In this document: piece by piece, positions 24,965 through 35,344 of the stretch
How positions within the stretch are numbered: the stretch's first letter is position 1
Layout: each line of letters begins with the position of its first letter
Assembly: GCA_001986395.2 (NCBI GenBank)
Contig: MQVO02000003.1
Location: forward strand, 1,736,001 to 1,800,000
Length of the DNA stretch: 64,000 nucleotides
Direction: 5' to 3'
Source: Irpex lacteus
Lineage: Eukaryota > Basidiomycota > Agaricomycetes > Polyporales > Irpicaceae
Made by a program: the position numbers and the translations under genes
Notes under the pieces: generated by a model
The model's database searches: none
Told to the model about the DNA's origin: nothing
Seen by the model: only the letters and a program-made list of their open reading frames with translations

Positions 24965-25068
24965 CGAACACACCGCATTGTCCCTGGCTTCCCGTTATAG
25001 GATATACCTTATTGGGAAATCGCGAAAAAAAGTCTACTTTCTCATTATTTCCCGAAAGCGCTGTAAAG
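24965..25068 (-). repeat. Right terminal inverted repeat
   Basis: Right arm of the inverted-repeat element. Read on the minus strand it starts with the same CTTTACAGCGCTTTCGGGAA as the left arm. Confidence 0.85.
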
Positions 25069-26150
25069 GATTCTTGCCGACGATGAGTTCATACTCCGAC
25101 GTTCCCACGGAGGTCTCTCACTCACCGTCACGATGACGGTAAGCTTACAATGCTCGTTCTGCTCCCACCATACCGCCATTGTCGTTTGTACAGAGTCATG
25201 CAAGTTAAATTATACGATACCTGCGCTGGCACACAACAACTGCTCTGACCCATCGGTGTACGTACGTCCTTTTTACTTGATACATCGGGCTAGCTCTATT
25301 TATACTACACGAGCACTGCTGGTGAGTTTGCACTAGACAGCCTGTGGATCTTGTGAGATATGTCGAACTCCCTTGCCAATAGAGATGTGCGGGTAAGTAG
25401 CACTGCCTATGGCTGCGCCCCTCGATTATACTAGCGGGATTATAAGATAACGCGGGCGGCCTTCTACCGGGTGTTTGGGCATTGGGCGCATCCGAGTCCA
25501 TCTTACAATGCCGACGCAACCGACACACGATGGTGGCAGTTGCTTTTCTCTGTTTCGACCACCTCATCCTGTGGTCGAGTTTATGCAACGCTGTGTGTGA
25601 GCTTTACCAGCAGTACTACTGCCAGCTAGCGATCCAATGCAGTCGAATAATACAGTACGTCACAAAGCTTGCCTTTTTTCATTACCAACGCTTTGTATGT
25701 TTTGATCGGCTTGATGGACCAATGAGAATGTCTTTAGGAACCCGTGCGCATCGATTTCAGGCACGACTGTCCTACTAACGACTGACATTTGGATCCTTAG
25801 GATGCTTTGTCTAACCAGCAACGAGAATGTGTACCACTGAAGAACGAATGACAACAACAACAGGCGCGTACCTCAACGCATGGCGGAGGCCAGTGGCCCT
25901 ATTTATACCGGATTACTGGTCTACAACAACAAGGGATGTCCGCGACAATTAAACGCGCGACGCTCAAGCTATTGTGAAACCAAGTGAAACCTGCAGCTAT
26001 ATGCTGTGCCACCCTTCTGCTCCCGGATCACCGCTTTGTCTGACAAACACGAAGTATAAAGACTGGAAACTAGCAAATGCACCCACCGTGACAGTCTTAC
26101 CGTTCAAGCCTCTTCCTCCCTTCCCTTCGCCCCTCTCGCCTCCCAAAGTC
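25069..26150. other. Intergenic region leading to the first DUF3455 gene
   Basis: About 1.1 kb without a supported gene. The open frames at 25205-25588 (minus) and 25482-25778 (plus) have no motif. The right end holds the promoter of the first DUF3455 gene, with TATAAA at 26055-26060 and a pyrimidine-rich leader before its ATG. Confidence 0.4.
26055..26060 (+). promoter_or_regulatory. TATA box of DUF3455 gene A
   Basis: TATAAA 96 bases upstream of the ATG at 26151, followed by a C/T-rich leader, the same arrangement as in the two downstream paralogues. Confidence 0.5.
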
Positions 26151-27093
26151 ATGGTTGCTGTGTCAGGACTCATCAAGACGCTCTTCGCCTCGTCCGCGGC
26201 CAAATATACACAGGAGTTCGATCGTTTAGCTGCTTTTGGTGGTCACGTCGGATGCGATATCTCCACCAGTGCCAGCAAGATAAACCTCAGTCCTATCAAC
26301 AACGCCTTCCAAGCCAACTTTACGCCCACATTCGTGGGCCTCGCATTTGGAACACAGAACTACACTTGCACTCAGTCGAATAACTTTACGTACGTCCAGC
26401 TCTATGTTTGATGAAGTTAGAAGTTCAAAACGCTTACTGTGATCTGTAGGAACGTCGGGGCCGTTGCTGAACTATTTGATGTCAGCTGCCTCGTCAACGC
26501 AACATTTTTCAACGACGTTCAAATCCCTTTGTTCAATGCCTGGAACACGTTCCCCATTCTTACTATCCAAGACTTTATCGAGTTCTTCCACGAGTCCAAT
26601 CCCCCTGAGGTCCTAGCCCAACACTACTTCGTCTCCAATCCTGTCACCGGGCAAGGCTTGTCTCCAAAGTGGGACTTTAGGTCTTCGGGCAACCCGAAGT
26701 TTGTCGGTGTTGATGAGGCTGTCTTCGTGGGGCAAGGAGTGGGCAACGTTCCGGCACCCAACAGAACGACAGACATCGCGTGGTTGAACGTAGCCAATAT
26801 TGGCCACGATAAGGGCGGACAGATAGCAGATCAAGTCTTCAGGACTAACACGATCGGTGGCCAGCCTCCGGCCAGCGTGGGTCTTTCTCACGGCCATCCT
26901 ACGAAAGCGTTTCTAATTACGTTCTCCATCACAGTGCACGTTTGGACAATCCCCAGATATCGTCGTGAAATACTCATCATTCTATTGTACGTGATCACTC
27001 ATCCTTTACGCGGTTTCTCAAGCTGACCTGCCTTCAATCCCAGGGTTCTTCGGGGGAAAGCTCGGAGGCCCCTCAAACGCCACTCATTCATAA
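26151..27093 (+). CDS. DUF3455 family protein A, divergent member
   Basis: Fungal family of small, mostly secreted proteins of unknown function. The start at 26151 opens MVAVSGLIKTLFASSAAK, a short weakly hydrophobic stretch that is a poorer signal peptide than in its two neighbours. Family landmarks: FVGLAFGTQNYTCTQ, VAELFDVSCL, VLAQHYFVSNP, GLSPKWDF, VGNVPAPN, DIAWLNV, QVFRTNTIGGQPPAS, then across introns CTFGQSPDIVVKYSSFYWFF and a C-terminal GGKLGGPSNATHS to TAA 27091-27093. Introns fall after NFT, PAS and FY, the same places as in copies B and C, so the three share ancestry. It is the most diverged of the array. Confidence 0.85.
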
Positions 27094-27408
27094 CCACTTC
27101 ACGATTGAATCCGTTTATGCAGCATGGCAGAAAGCGAACATTATAGCAGAGATTCCTTGGACTCTTACATGCACAATTTCCCTCCCGCTGGTACTGGTAT
27201 TCGCGTTCGAGTAGTAGGCACCCGGCGGTATATGATAGTGTAGTTAGATAATTCGTATATCTACTTTATAGGAATATTAACACGTTGATGGCTATTGCAA
27301 AGCGTCCTGCCCATGGAAAGACAATATCGTTCGTTGAATGCATCTGTCGCGGTGGAGGGTGTGTGTTCACACTAATTTATGTCGGTATAAAGTCGTCTAA
27401 CCAAACAT

Positions 27409-27501
27409 GGCAGTGTAGCCAAGTGGTTACGGCGTCACGTTTAGGCCATGAGCTAAATCCGTGATGGGTTTCCCGCGCGAGTTCGAATCTCGTCACTGTC
27501 A
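27409..27501 (+). tRNA. tRNA-Leu (anticodon TAG) with 13-base intron
   Basis: Acceptor stem GGCAGTG pairs with CACTGTC; discriminator A at 27501. The D arm (GCC...GGC), anticodon stem TCACG/CGTGA, T arm GCGAG-TTCGAAT-CTCGT and a long variable arm (GGG-TTT-CCC) are all present, as expected for a leucine tRNA. The anticodon TAG is at 27442-27444. A 13-base intron (27446-27458) interrupts the loop at the canonical site after base 37 and contains CTA that can pair with the anticodon. A T-rich terminator follows from about 27510. Confidence 0.9.
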
Positions 27502-27509
27502 GCTGTGGA

Positions 27510-27528
27510 ATTTTTTCTTTCTTTTGGA
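27510..27528 (+). terminator. Pol III terminator of the tRNA-Leu
   Basis: TTTTTTCTTTCTTTT shortly after the tRNA-Leu 3' end, the usual T-run stop signal for RNA polymerase III. Confidence 0.6.
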
Positions 27529-28466
27529 CTATCGGCCTATAGGGAGTCCGCAACGTGAATGCAGCGCAATGTTTACAACTTTTGGCAGTTTCAGGAGGTA
27601 CGACCGAGCACAGAGATCTGGGCTGTACTCGGAAGAAAACACTTTGACGCCCTCGCTGAGGTTGGTTGTAGAACGCAGGCTTTATGTATCTGACAGCTTC
27701 ATATAAACGACTTATCGGCCTACGGATCCGGTCAATGCACGTTCATGGGATCCGTCATCCATATGGACCTGCGAAGGAGGGGACGCCGTGAAACAGTCAG
27801 ACGCTCTGACAACCTCTTCCATCTGACAGCAATTGAGTACCCAGCGTTGTGAACGCGATCATGCAGCACGATTGCGTGCTCTAAGTCTCCGCTAGCACCG
27901 TTTATACAACTCATCATTGCATATGTTCGCTAAGATGATCAGTGGCATTCATCCGTGGCGCCAGACGCCAAGGTGTTCACGGGCAACATTTATAAAGTTG
28001 TCTCGAAACGGGCTGCGAAGGATGAGGTACTACATGGACCACATGGAGGGCATGGATTCAAGTAAGTGTTCGCTGAATATGGTCGTGGATTCCATCCAGA
28101 TGACTCACTGAGGCGCGCTCCAGACAGGCTTGGAACGTATATACGCAATACACCGCGCCAGCCAGCATTGCCAGGTCCCCGAGTCAATTAAAACACAGAG
28201 GCAATAGCGCACATTTCTAACCGCCACATAAACGCCACGATATGTCAGTGTCATGGACCCAATAGTACGGCAAAAACGGCAAGAACTGCGCCTGCATTCT
28301 TCCACCGGTCACGTCTGTGAGCGAAACAAGACACAAGCGGTAGAAAATTGGGAGAATTTCTTGTTATCCTGTCCAGCGTTGAGGTATAAAAGGCCCAGTT
28401 GCTGATGCTGTTGAAGACGGAATCAGGCCAACCTCCTCCAGAGACATACCTCTTCCACCTCCAAAG
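27529..28466. other. Intergenic region between DUF3455 copies A and B
   Basis: About 940 bases. No supported gene. The right end contains the copy B promoter: TATAAAA at 28385-28391, 82 bases upstream of the ATG. Confidence 0.4.
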
Positions 28467-29359
28467 ATGAAGTTTACTTCGTCCTTCATGGCATTCCTGA
28501 CATGCACCTCCGTCGTGCTGGCGGCACCGACGAAATTATTGCCGACACAATGCGACGTGTCCTCGGTCAAGCTGTCGATTCCGACCAGCACGTCCGGTAC
28601 ACCCCTTGCGACGCCATTGTCCAGCGGTCCAAGGTTCATCGGCCTCGCCGTCGGCACCCAGAACTACACCTGCAGCAGTGCGGGTACCTTCACGTACGTC
28701 CACGTTCATCGCATTAACTTGTCAGCGTTTTCCAACGTGAACTCATTTGCAGCTCTGCGGGTGCGCTGGCGGAGCTCTTCGACATATCCTGTCTGCCGCC
28801 GAGCTCGTTCGACGGTCTTACCACGTCTGCCCTGGCCGCCTGGGAGGCTGCCCCGGCATCCACGACACCCCAGGACATCATCGACACGCTTGCCGGACTC
28901 GGCTCGCCAGAGGTCCTCGGACAGCACTACTTCATCACCAACCCCTCTGGCACAGGACTCTCGCCCAAATGGGACTTCACATCCGCTAGCTTCGCTGGTA
29001 ACTCCAACGCCTTCGTCATCGGTGCAAGGACGGGAGATATCCCCGCTCCCACTGATCCCGCAGTCAACATTGACTGGCTCAGTTTGAGCAACGCTGGAGG
29101 TGACCTTGCTGACCAGGTGTTCCGAGTCCAGACTCGCGGTGGGCAGCCCCCGACTTCTGTGAGTGATCACCGGTCAGCGCTGATCGATGCTGGGAAAAGA
29201 TACTTATTGCTCCACTCTACAGTGCACGCCAGGCTCCCCTGAGATATTTGTTCGCTATACCTCCCAATACTGTAAGCATAAACAATCTGATTATTTTGTT
29301 ACCAGTCACGACTCACTGCCACTGAATGTTACATAGGGTTCTTCGGTGTGAGTCTGTAG
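28467..29359 (+). CDS. DUF3455 family secreted protein B
   Basis: Predicted secreted protein of unknown function. The start at 28467 gives a clear signal peptide (MKFTSSFMAFLTCTSVVLAA, cleavage expected after about residue 20). Landmarks: FIGLAVGTQNYTCSSAGTF, ALAELFDISCLPPSS, VLGQHYFITNPSGTGLSPKW, GARTGDIPAPTDP, VNIDWLSL, QVFRVQTRGGQPPTS, CTPGSPEIFVRYTSQYWFFG. Four exons; introns interrupt after TFT, PTS and QY. Two cysteine pairs could form disulfides. Very similar to copy C and 3' to a TATA box. The stop TAG is at 29357-29359. Confidence 0.9.
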
Positions 29360-30207
29360 GCAAAGGACGGTGACCGAAAGTCATGAAGGTTTTCATCCTG
29401 GCACTTCTCTTTTCCGTCCAGCAGATCTGCGGGATGTCATCGGGTTCCTGTAAAACATTGTCATTAGTACATCGTGATGAATGATCGTATTGCGTTCTCA
29501 ACTCACAGCATCATGAGAGAAAGACGCGTCCCAGTTTAAACGTCCCTCTACCACATCATCATAAATCAGACGGTGAACAGCGAGCGGTTACATTTACCTC
29601 ACGAAAGAGGCGGTGTCTGTGATGCGTATGTCAGGACACGTCGATAACTCTGAATGTATGGCGTATTTTCTCGTACTCACAGACATGTAAGCGCCGCGGC
29701 CATGTACTGCGTTGCAACCTTATTTCGATCGCGGCTAAGCCTAGATCTTCCCTGTGGCATCAATATCTACATTATATTTCGCCCTATTTCGCCCCCTATC
29801 AGCAAGTCATACCGCCTCAAACGTCTCGAGGTCGCCATGCAACGCATACGCTTGACCTTACCGGTTTCGTATGGGTGTGCCTGGCGCCTCGCTTCAACTG
29901 CCTGTCGCAGAGACGTTCAATAACCCCGTCGATCTGTCAAAATGTTATTGACGCTTAGAGCATCCCATCTCAATCACCGTGATGGGGCCTAAAGCCAACT
30001 ATGAGTGGTTCGTCGGGTTCAGTGAACGGTCTGCGATCAAGGGCCAATTGCGGTGGTTCGTCAATTAGTAGGGCTGAGTGCAGACTATAAAAGGCGAATC
30101 ATGAACAACTGTGAATCGCAAAGAGTCCTGAACTCACTCGCTTTCTCCTCTCCCTTCCTTTCACTTCCCATTCCTTGCACTTCCGACATTCCTTACTCCC
30201 TTTCGAG
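29360..30207. other. Intergenic region between DUF3455 copies B and C
   Basis: About 850 bases with no supported gene. It ends in the copy C promoter, TATAAAA at 30086-30092, followed by a C/T-rich leader (30140-30205) very like that of copy A. Confidence 0.4.
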
Positions 30208-31080
30208 ATGAAGTTCACTTCTCTTCTTGTTACGCTCCTTGGTTCTACCTATACCGCCTTCGCGGCCCCTGCCAAAACTTCCCACTGCGATCTTTCCAAC
30301 GTCGCCCTCGAGTTTCCTACGAGTACCACCGGTACCCCGCTCGCGGCAGCCATCGCGACCGCTCCCAAGTTTTTGGGTATCGGCGTCGGTACGCAAAACT
30401 ACACCTGCACCGCTGCCGGTACATACACGTCAGTCACTCCTATTCAACCTTCAATATTCCGTAACTCACGTCCAACTCCTTTCACGTAGCTCCGCCGGAG
30501 CCTACGCCGAGATTTTCGACGTCTCCTGCCTTCACCCGAGCGACTCGTACGCGTCAATAACCAAACTGGCCTTCGACGCATGGAAGATCGCACCCAAGTC
30601 CTGGACACCCGCCAAGGTGATCCAGACTCTGGGCAAACTGCATTCTACTGCCGTTCTCGGACAACATTACTTCGTCCCGAACGCTGCTGGCACTGCTCTT
30701 TCCCCCAAGTGGGACTTCACTTCCGCCAGTGAGGCCGGCCATGCCGACGCCTTTGTCGTCGGTGCCAAGACGGGAGATATCCCCGCTCCTACGGACCCCT
30801 CGGTCAATGTCGATTGGCTGAGCTTGAATGGCGCTTCTGGCAATTTGGCCAACCAGATCTTCAGGTTGGAGACTAATGGTGGTCAACCTCCTGCTTCTGT
30901 GAGTGATACGTCTTTGTTTTAGAGAGTGAAGCCACTGACTGGTATATATTCACAGTGCGCCCCTGGCTCTCCGGAGATTTTCGTCAGATACACCTCGCTC
31001 TATGGTGAGTACTTGTGATAAGAGTCGAGGTCAATACTGATCGTTCTGTAATACCAGCGTTCTATGGGGGCTCGTTCTAA
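30208..31080 (+). CDS. DUF3455 family secreted protein C
   Basis: Predicted secreted protein of unknown function, closest paralogue of copy B. Signal peptide MKFTSLLVTLLGSTYTAFAA. Landmarks: FLGIGVGTQNYTCTAAGTY, AYAEIFDVSCLHPS, VLGQHYFVPNAAGTALSPKW, GAKTGDIPAPTDP, VNVDWLSLN, QIFRLETNGGQPPAS, CAPGSPEIFVRYTSLYAFYG, ending GSF at TAA 31078-31080. Intron positions match copies A and B. Base composition and strong codon regularity suggest it is well expressed. No damage seen. Confidence 0.9.
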
Positions 31081-31518
31081 AGTCTTCGCCCGACGAAGAT
31101 AACACGTTTTTGTTCATTTCGCAGAGCTTACCTGCTACTGGGATTGAATCCTCCTTTATCTGATTTTGGGTTTATGGGCTGGCCATGTAATTGAGGTTTA
31201 ATATATCGATATGTTTCGAGAGCTGTCTCTTTCTCTTGTTTGTATAGAGGTAGTGTCCCGTCCAGTCGCTGGAGACGATGTTCGTGAGACCTGTGAGCAG
31301 ACAGTCTCTCGTCAGAAGCCAGCATCATAAAGGTCAATAAAGACGTACGTAGCGAGAAAATAGCGTTGGAGTCATGAGAAGGTTACAATAGAGCGTGGAT
31401 GATCGGTACAAAGGTGCGGGAGAGTGAATGAGAGCACAAAAGGCGAGGCGATAGTATTTTACAGACACATGAAAGCAAGACGACCTAGGATTACACAGAG
31501 AGAAAGCATTCTGAACGT
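31081..31518. other. Convergent intergenic region
   Basis: About 440 bases between the stop of DUF3455 copy C and the stop of RFA3. Presumably two 3' UTRs. No further feature seen. Confidence 0.4.
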
Positions 31519-32013
31519 TTATGCAAACAAACTTTCGAATTTAGGATCGTGCCATTTCTCGACTACAAAGTCGACGATGTCCAAGTCTGTCATAGACGTT
31601 AGATGTATTATGAGGTACGATAGGAGAGGAGGGGCTTGCCAAGGTCATCGCCAGCGTTGAGACACGCCTGGGCCTTGATTGTGTCCGCACTCTGGACTAT
31701 TCCTATTATCTCCACAAAGGTCGACGATATTGCCGATGCTGACCCCTGGATGGGTACATGAGCAGGTGATCATTTCCAGGCATTCAGATCACGCACCGGG
31801 ATCAGTACAACCTTTACTTCTCCTCCGTCACTAGCTTGCAAAACGACATCCTCAGACGAGTCGCTGAACTTATGTGGTGGTATTAGCTGACAATGTATTG
31901 TGAGATTGAAAGGTAAGACTTACACGAAGTACCTTACCCGTCAGCCTGACTGTGCGATTGACGTAGTCACCCAACCGGGCAGAATTGACGCGAGGCGATG
32001 TTTGGCTAGACAT
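31519..32013 (-). CDS. RFA3: Replication protein A 14 kDa subunit (RPA3/Rfa3)
   Basis: Smallest subunit of the single-strand DNA-binding heterotrimer RPA, needed for replication, repair and recombination. Four small exons give about 110 residues, the usual size of this single OB-fold protein. Exon 1: MSSQTSPRVNSARLGDYVNR then TVRLTGKVLR; exon 2: FSDSSEDVVLQASDGGEVKV; exon 3: STFVEIIGIVQSADTIKA; exon 4: DIVDFVVEKWHDPKFESLFA, the family's C-terminal trimerisation helix. The last intron (31587-31639) only gives the correct phase with a GC donor (G|GCAAGC) and GACAG acceptor. Too fragmented to appear as a long open frame. Head-to-head with NUP96; two exact ACGCGT boxes lie 105-135 bases upstream. 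Confidence 0.88.
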
Positions 32014-32413
32014 TCTATGGTAATTCAGGACAATCTTCACGTTTGTTATGAATGTAGCACATACATATTGAGCTTGTGAGGTATGTGACTGGTGGAGGTA
32101 AGGAACGTAAATGATCGACGCGTTCAGCTGCGTGACAATACAACGCGTCGGTCACACTGCCCCTTATGGGCGCATGTTGTCACGATACTCCGTGACAGTG
32201 CCAGTGCCAGTGCCTCCGAGTACGGTTTGGCCTCGACCGACATAAACACTCTAGTCTTACGAGTTTCTGGCTCTGCTTGCTTTACTCTACTATCTAGGCG
32301 ACGTGCTGGTGTAGGAGCTTTGCTTCGAGTTATCGTATTGCTCTGGCCGGTGCTCAACTAAGTACAACCTTCAACCAGGCCTCTCATCCAAAACTACGCG
32401 AAGAGTTTGAATC
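32014..32413. promoter_or_regulatory. Bidirectional promoter between RFA3 and NUP96
   Basis: 400 bases between two divergent start codons. The RFA3-proximal half contains two perfect MCB boxes (ACGCGT at 32118-32123 and 32143-32148). Confidence 0.55.
32118..32148. promoter_or_regulatory. Pair of MCB (ACGCGT) boxes
   Basis: Two exact ACGCGT hexamers 25 bases apart. MBF binds such sites and drives replication genes, including RPA subunits, at G1/S in yeasts. Function here is inferred. Confidence 0.5.
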
Positions 32414-35344
32414 ATGACGCGGTTCTCGGCTTTTGCGCAAGACAGCGACGAGGATGGCTCGTCTTCAGACGAAAGCTATGATGCTCGCAGAGTGCCATCT
32501 GGTGCTGGACCGTCCACGAAACGCGCGATTGCACCCATAGAACAAGAAGTAGAGCCAGAAGATGATGATGAATACTCGGATGACGGGGAGAAGGAGGAAG
32601 GGGACGAGGAGGACGACTCAGAGCTGGAGAACGACGCAATGGAGAACGTGCGACTTGCTGACCCGAGCTTGATACCACGAGCACGACAGCTTGGTATAGA
32701 CCGGCAGAAAATGTTGGTCATGCAGACATCACTCTTCCACGCTCCAGAAGAGGCCGCCGTGATACAGGATATCTCGCGTCCGGAGCCCTCAAGAAAGGCA
32801 TTACTGCCTCCTGCTACCATTGGTCGTAAACACAGCAGGGACTCAGACGGAGAAGGGTTACGCGCGGATTCGAGACAAGTGCGTGGCGTAACTGGAAAGC
32901 TTACTTTTTCTTTCCTTACCATTACATAGCGGCCATCCTTCGCTCATGACGTCGAGCCAGAACCATACAGACCGTCACGAAAATATGCACGTGTAGAGAG
33001 TTCCGCCTCAGCAGTGACGGGGCATGAGGGCTCTGTCATCGACTCCGGATTGTCACTGGGTCGCTCGTTCCGTGTAGGCTGGGGACCAAGGGGTACCTTG
33101 GCTCATGTTGGTGGGTTATCTGCGCCATGGAGCGATAGGCAAGTATCCCGCTTTATCTAGTGATACGGGGCGTTACGCTAATGTTATTTGTGCAGTGCCC
33201 CCTCGGCCAACACCTCTCTTGTTACAGTCTCTACCGTACCTCTGATTGCCTCTTCAAACACGGAAGCAGAAGATGTCGCCTTCAAAGTCCTCTCCGTACA
33301 CCTCGACAATACAGTGATTGAACCGGATGATGACGGCGTACTGCAAGCAATACCCAAATCAGCCTTTACATTCGCTTCTTTAGCCCGCCTCTACCCCCCG
33401 AACGACAAGTCATTCGAAGCTTCTCTGTTCCGCTTAGGACACGCACTCTTCGACCCCCTTGACCTGCGTTTACCCGACGACATCGATAACAACACGCGCA
33501 GTCGCATAGAGACTTTGCGGCGTAAACTCGAGCTATCAAACTGGCTCCAGGACGCAGTTTCTCCTGCCGTCGAAACCGAAGTGGACGAATCCTTCGCTGG
33601 TCAACAAGGCTGGGCCCGCGCCGTCTTCTCTTTGCTGACAGGAAACCAAGTCGACCGAGCGTGCGAAGTCGCGTTGGACTCTTCCAACGTCAAGTTGGCA
33701 ACTTTGATCTCGCAAGTGGGCGGTGACGCCGACTTTAGAGGCGACATTCGCCGTCAACTAAATATATGGCGGGACCAAAAAATTGACGTCCACGTGGACG
33801 AGCACATTCGCAAGATATACGCACTCCTCGCAGGCATAGTCGATGTTCTGGAGGGCTCAAAGGGTACCGGTCTTGAGCGCTGTCCGGACCTGTCGGTAGG
33901 GAAAGGATTGGATTGGAAGCGCGCGTTCGGGCTGCACCTCTGGTTCGGACAGTCCCTTGATGCCAGTATAGCCGACTCTTTGGCAGCGTACGAGGAGCTC
34001 CTCGAAGAGGATTCCCCACACGCCGCTCCCCCAGCCCCATGGTATCGCGAAGGAGTCTCATCTCCCAAGGCCGCTTGGAAGTTACCCGCAGAAGCAACCC
34101 CGCCAGACGTGCTCTTCTCGCTGATCAAGCTCTTCGCCAACCCTGACCACCTCCTCTCAGACGTCCTCGCACCGTTCTCCTTCAGCCCCTCACCATCAGA
34201 CTTCCGTCTACCCTGGCACCTGTACATCCTCCTGTCGAGATCTCTCCGCGTGCGGGATTTTGCGGACAGAGGCGATACCAGCGTTGATGGTCAGCGCACC
34301 GAGGGCGCGGAGGACGACGGTGACGTTGAAAATCACAGCCCGAGTGCGGACTTGCTGGCGAACAGCTATGCACTGCAGCTAGAGGAGATAGGCATGTTGT
34401 CAGAGGCTGTCTTTGTGCTGTTGCACTTGGAGGGATCAGCCGGGTGAGTCCCGTTATTCTACGTAGGCTAACGCTTACGCTGCGCTGTGCTGATTGTGTC
34501 TGTCCACATTTAGCCGTAAACGCGCCATCCAGGCGATGCTTGCTCGCAACGCTCATAGAATAGACGAGTGGAGAGAGCCTGTTCTTCTGGGAAGTTTGAA
34601 GCTTCCCTCATCCTGGATCGACGAAGCAAAGGTAAACTTTCGTAATCACGCTTCCAGTCATCGGCTTACACGCGCTACAGGCAACATACGCTCTTGCGCA
34701 AGGACGGGTCTACGATGCCTACCAGCTCTATCTCTCCGCTCACTTGTTCACGGCTGCACACGACTTAGTCGTCACCGAATTGGCTCCCGACGCCATTCTA
34801 CGCAAAGATCTAGTGCTACTAGAGAAGCTCCTCAAAGACTTGTCTTCCCAGCATGTAGAAGGATGGAGCAGTCGCGGCAAAGTACGTTCACATTCTCAAC
34901 GTCCCAGAGATCTCTAAATCTGACTGCGCGTGTTTGTAGGTTCTCTTGGACTACGTACATGTGATGACACGCCTCCCTGAGCTTCGTGACCGCCTGGACA
35001 CCCTTACGGCACCGAACGCTGCTGAAGCCGCAGAGATCGAAGAAGTCTCACGAACCGTGCCGAAGCTCATCCAGCAACTGCCGGAAGTCCTGAACGGGCG
35101 CGGGGACATACGCCACGAGGCTGCAGTGGCAGAGATGATCTCTGGATTGACGGCATGTCTGGATCAACTGAAGCCCTTGCTGTGAGTTTGAGTCAACGTG
35201 GTGTATGTCAGTGATACTAACGGATTTCTGGTGTTGTAGCTCGGTCCGCAGCTGCGTGCGGCGAGAGTCCCGGAGGCTACGAAGCTGGGACATTTGCGTG
35301 CGACTGCTTACGAGAGGTTCCTTCAAAGTGTTGAGGTAGCGTGA
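32414..35344 (+). CDS. NUP145C: Nucleoporin Nup96 (Nup145C), encoded without a Nup98 part
   Basis: Scaffold subunit of the nuclear pore Y-complex (Nup84/Nup107 complex). The first 150 residues are acidic and disordered (runs of Asp/Glu/Ser). LGRSFRVGWGPRGTLAHVGG marks the usual start of the Nup96 region, followed by the alpha-solenoid (GQQGWARAVFSLLTGNQVDR, LDWKRAFGLHLWFGQSLD, SYALQLEEIGMLSEAVFVLL, TYALAQGRVYDAYQLYLSAH). Most of the protein sits in one 1.26 kb exon. The intron at 33139-33195 has an AG|GCAAGT donor. No FG repeats or Nup98 autoproteolytic domain precede it: the divergent RFA3 promoter begins at once. The last junction near 35185-35260 is ambiguous; I take the frame ending in FLQSVEVA at 35342-35344. 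Confidence 0.9.

Larger units (their letters stand above)
24515..25068. mobile_element. Non-autonomous inverted-repeat element (MITE-like), 554 bp
   Basis: Terminal inverted repeats of about 105 bases lie at 24515-24619 and 24965-25068. They begin CTTTACAGCGCTTTCGGGAA and end near GTGTTCG, and differ at only about four positions (three substitutions and one T in a homopolymer). The 345-base interior has no coding frame, so movement would depend on a transposase elsewhere. I find no convincing target-site duplication next to CTTTACAG...CTGTAAAG, so the superfamily cannot be named. The near-identity of the arms suggests a recent insertion or ongoing arm homogenisation. Confidence 0.78.

Noticed and set aside
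24849..25136. 95-codon frame inside and beyond the inverted-repeat element as a possible transposase piece
   Set aside because: It mostly reads through the terminal repeat; no DDE or other transposase motif.
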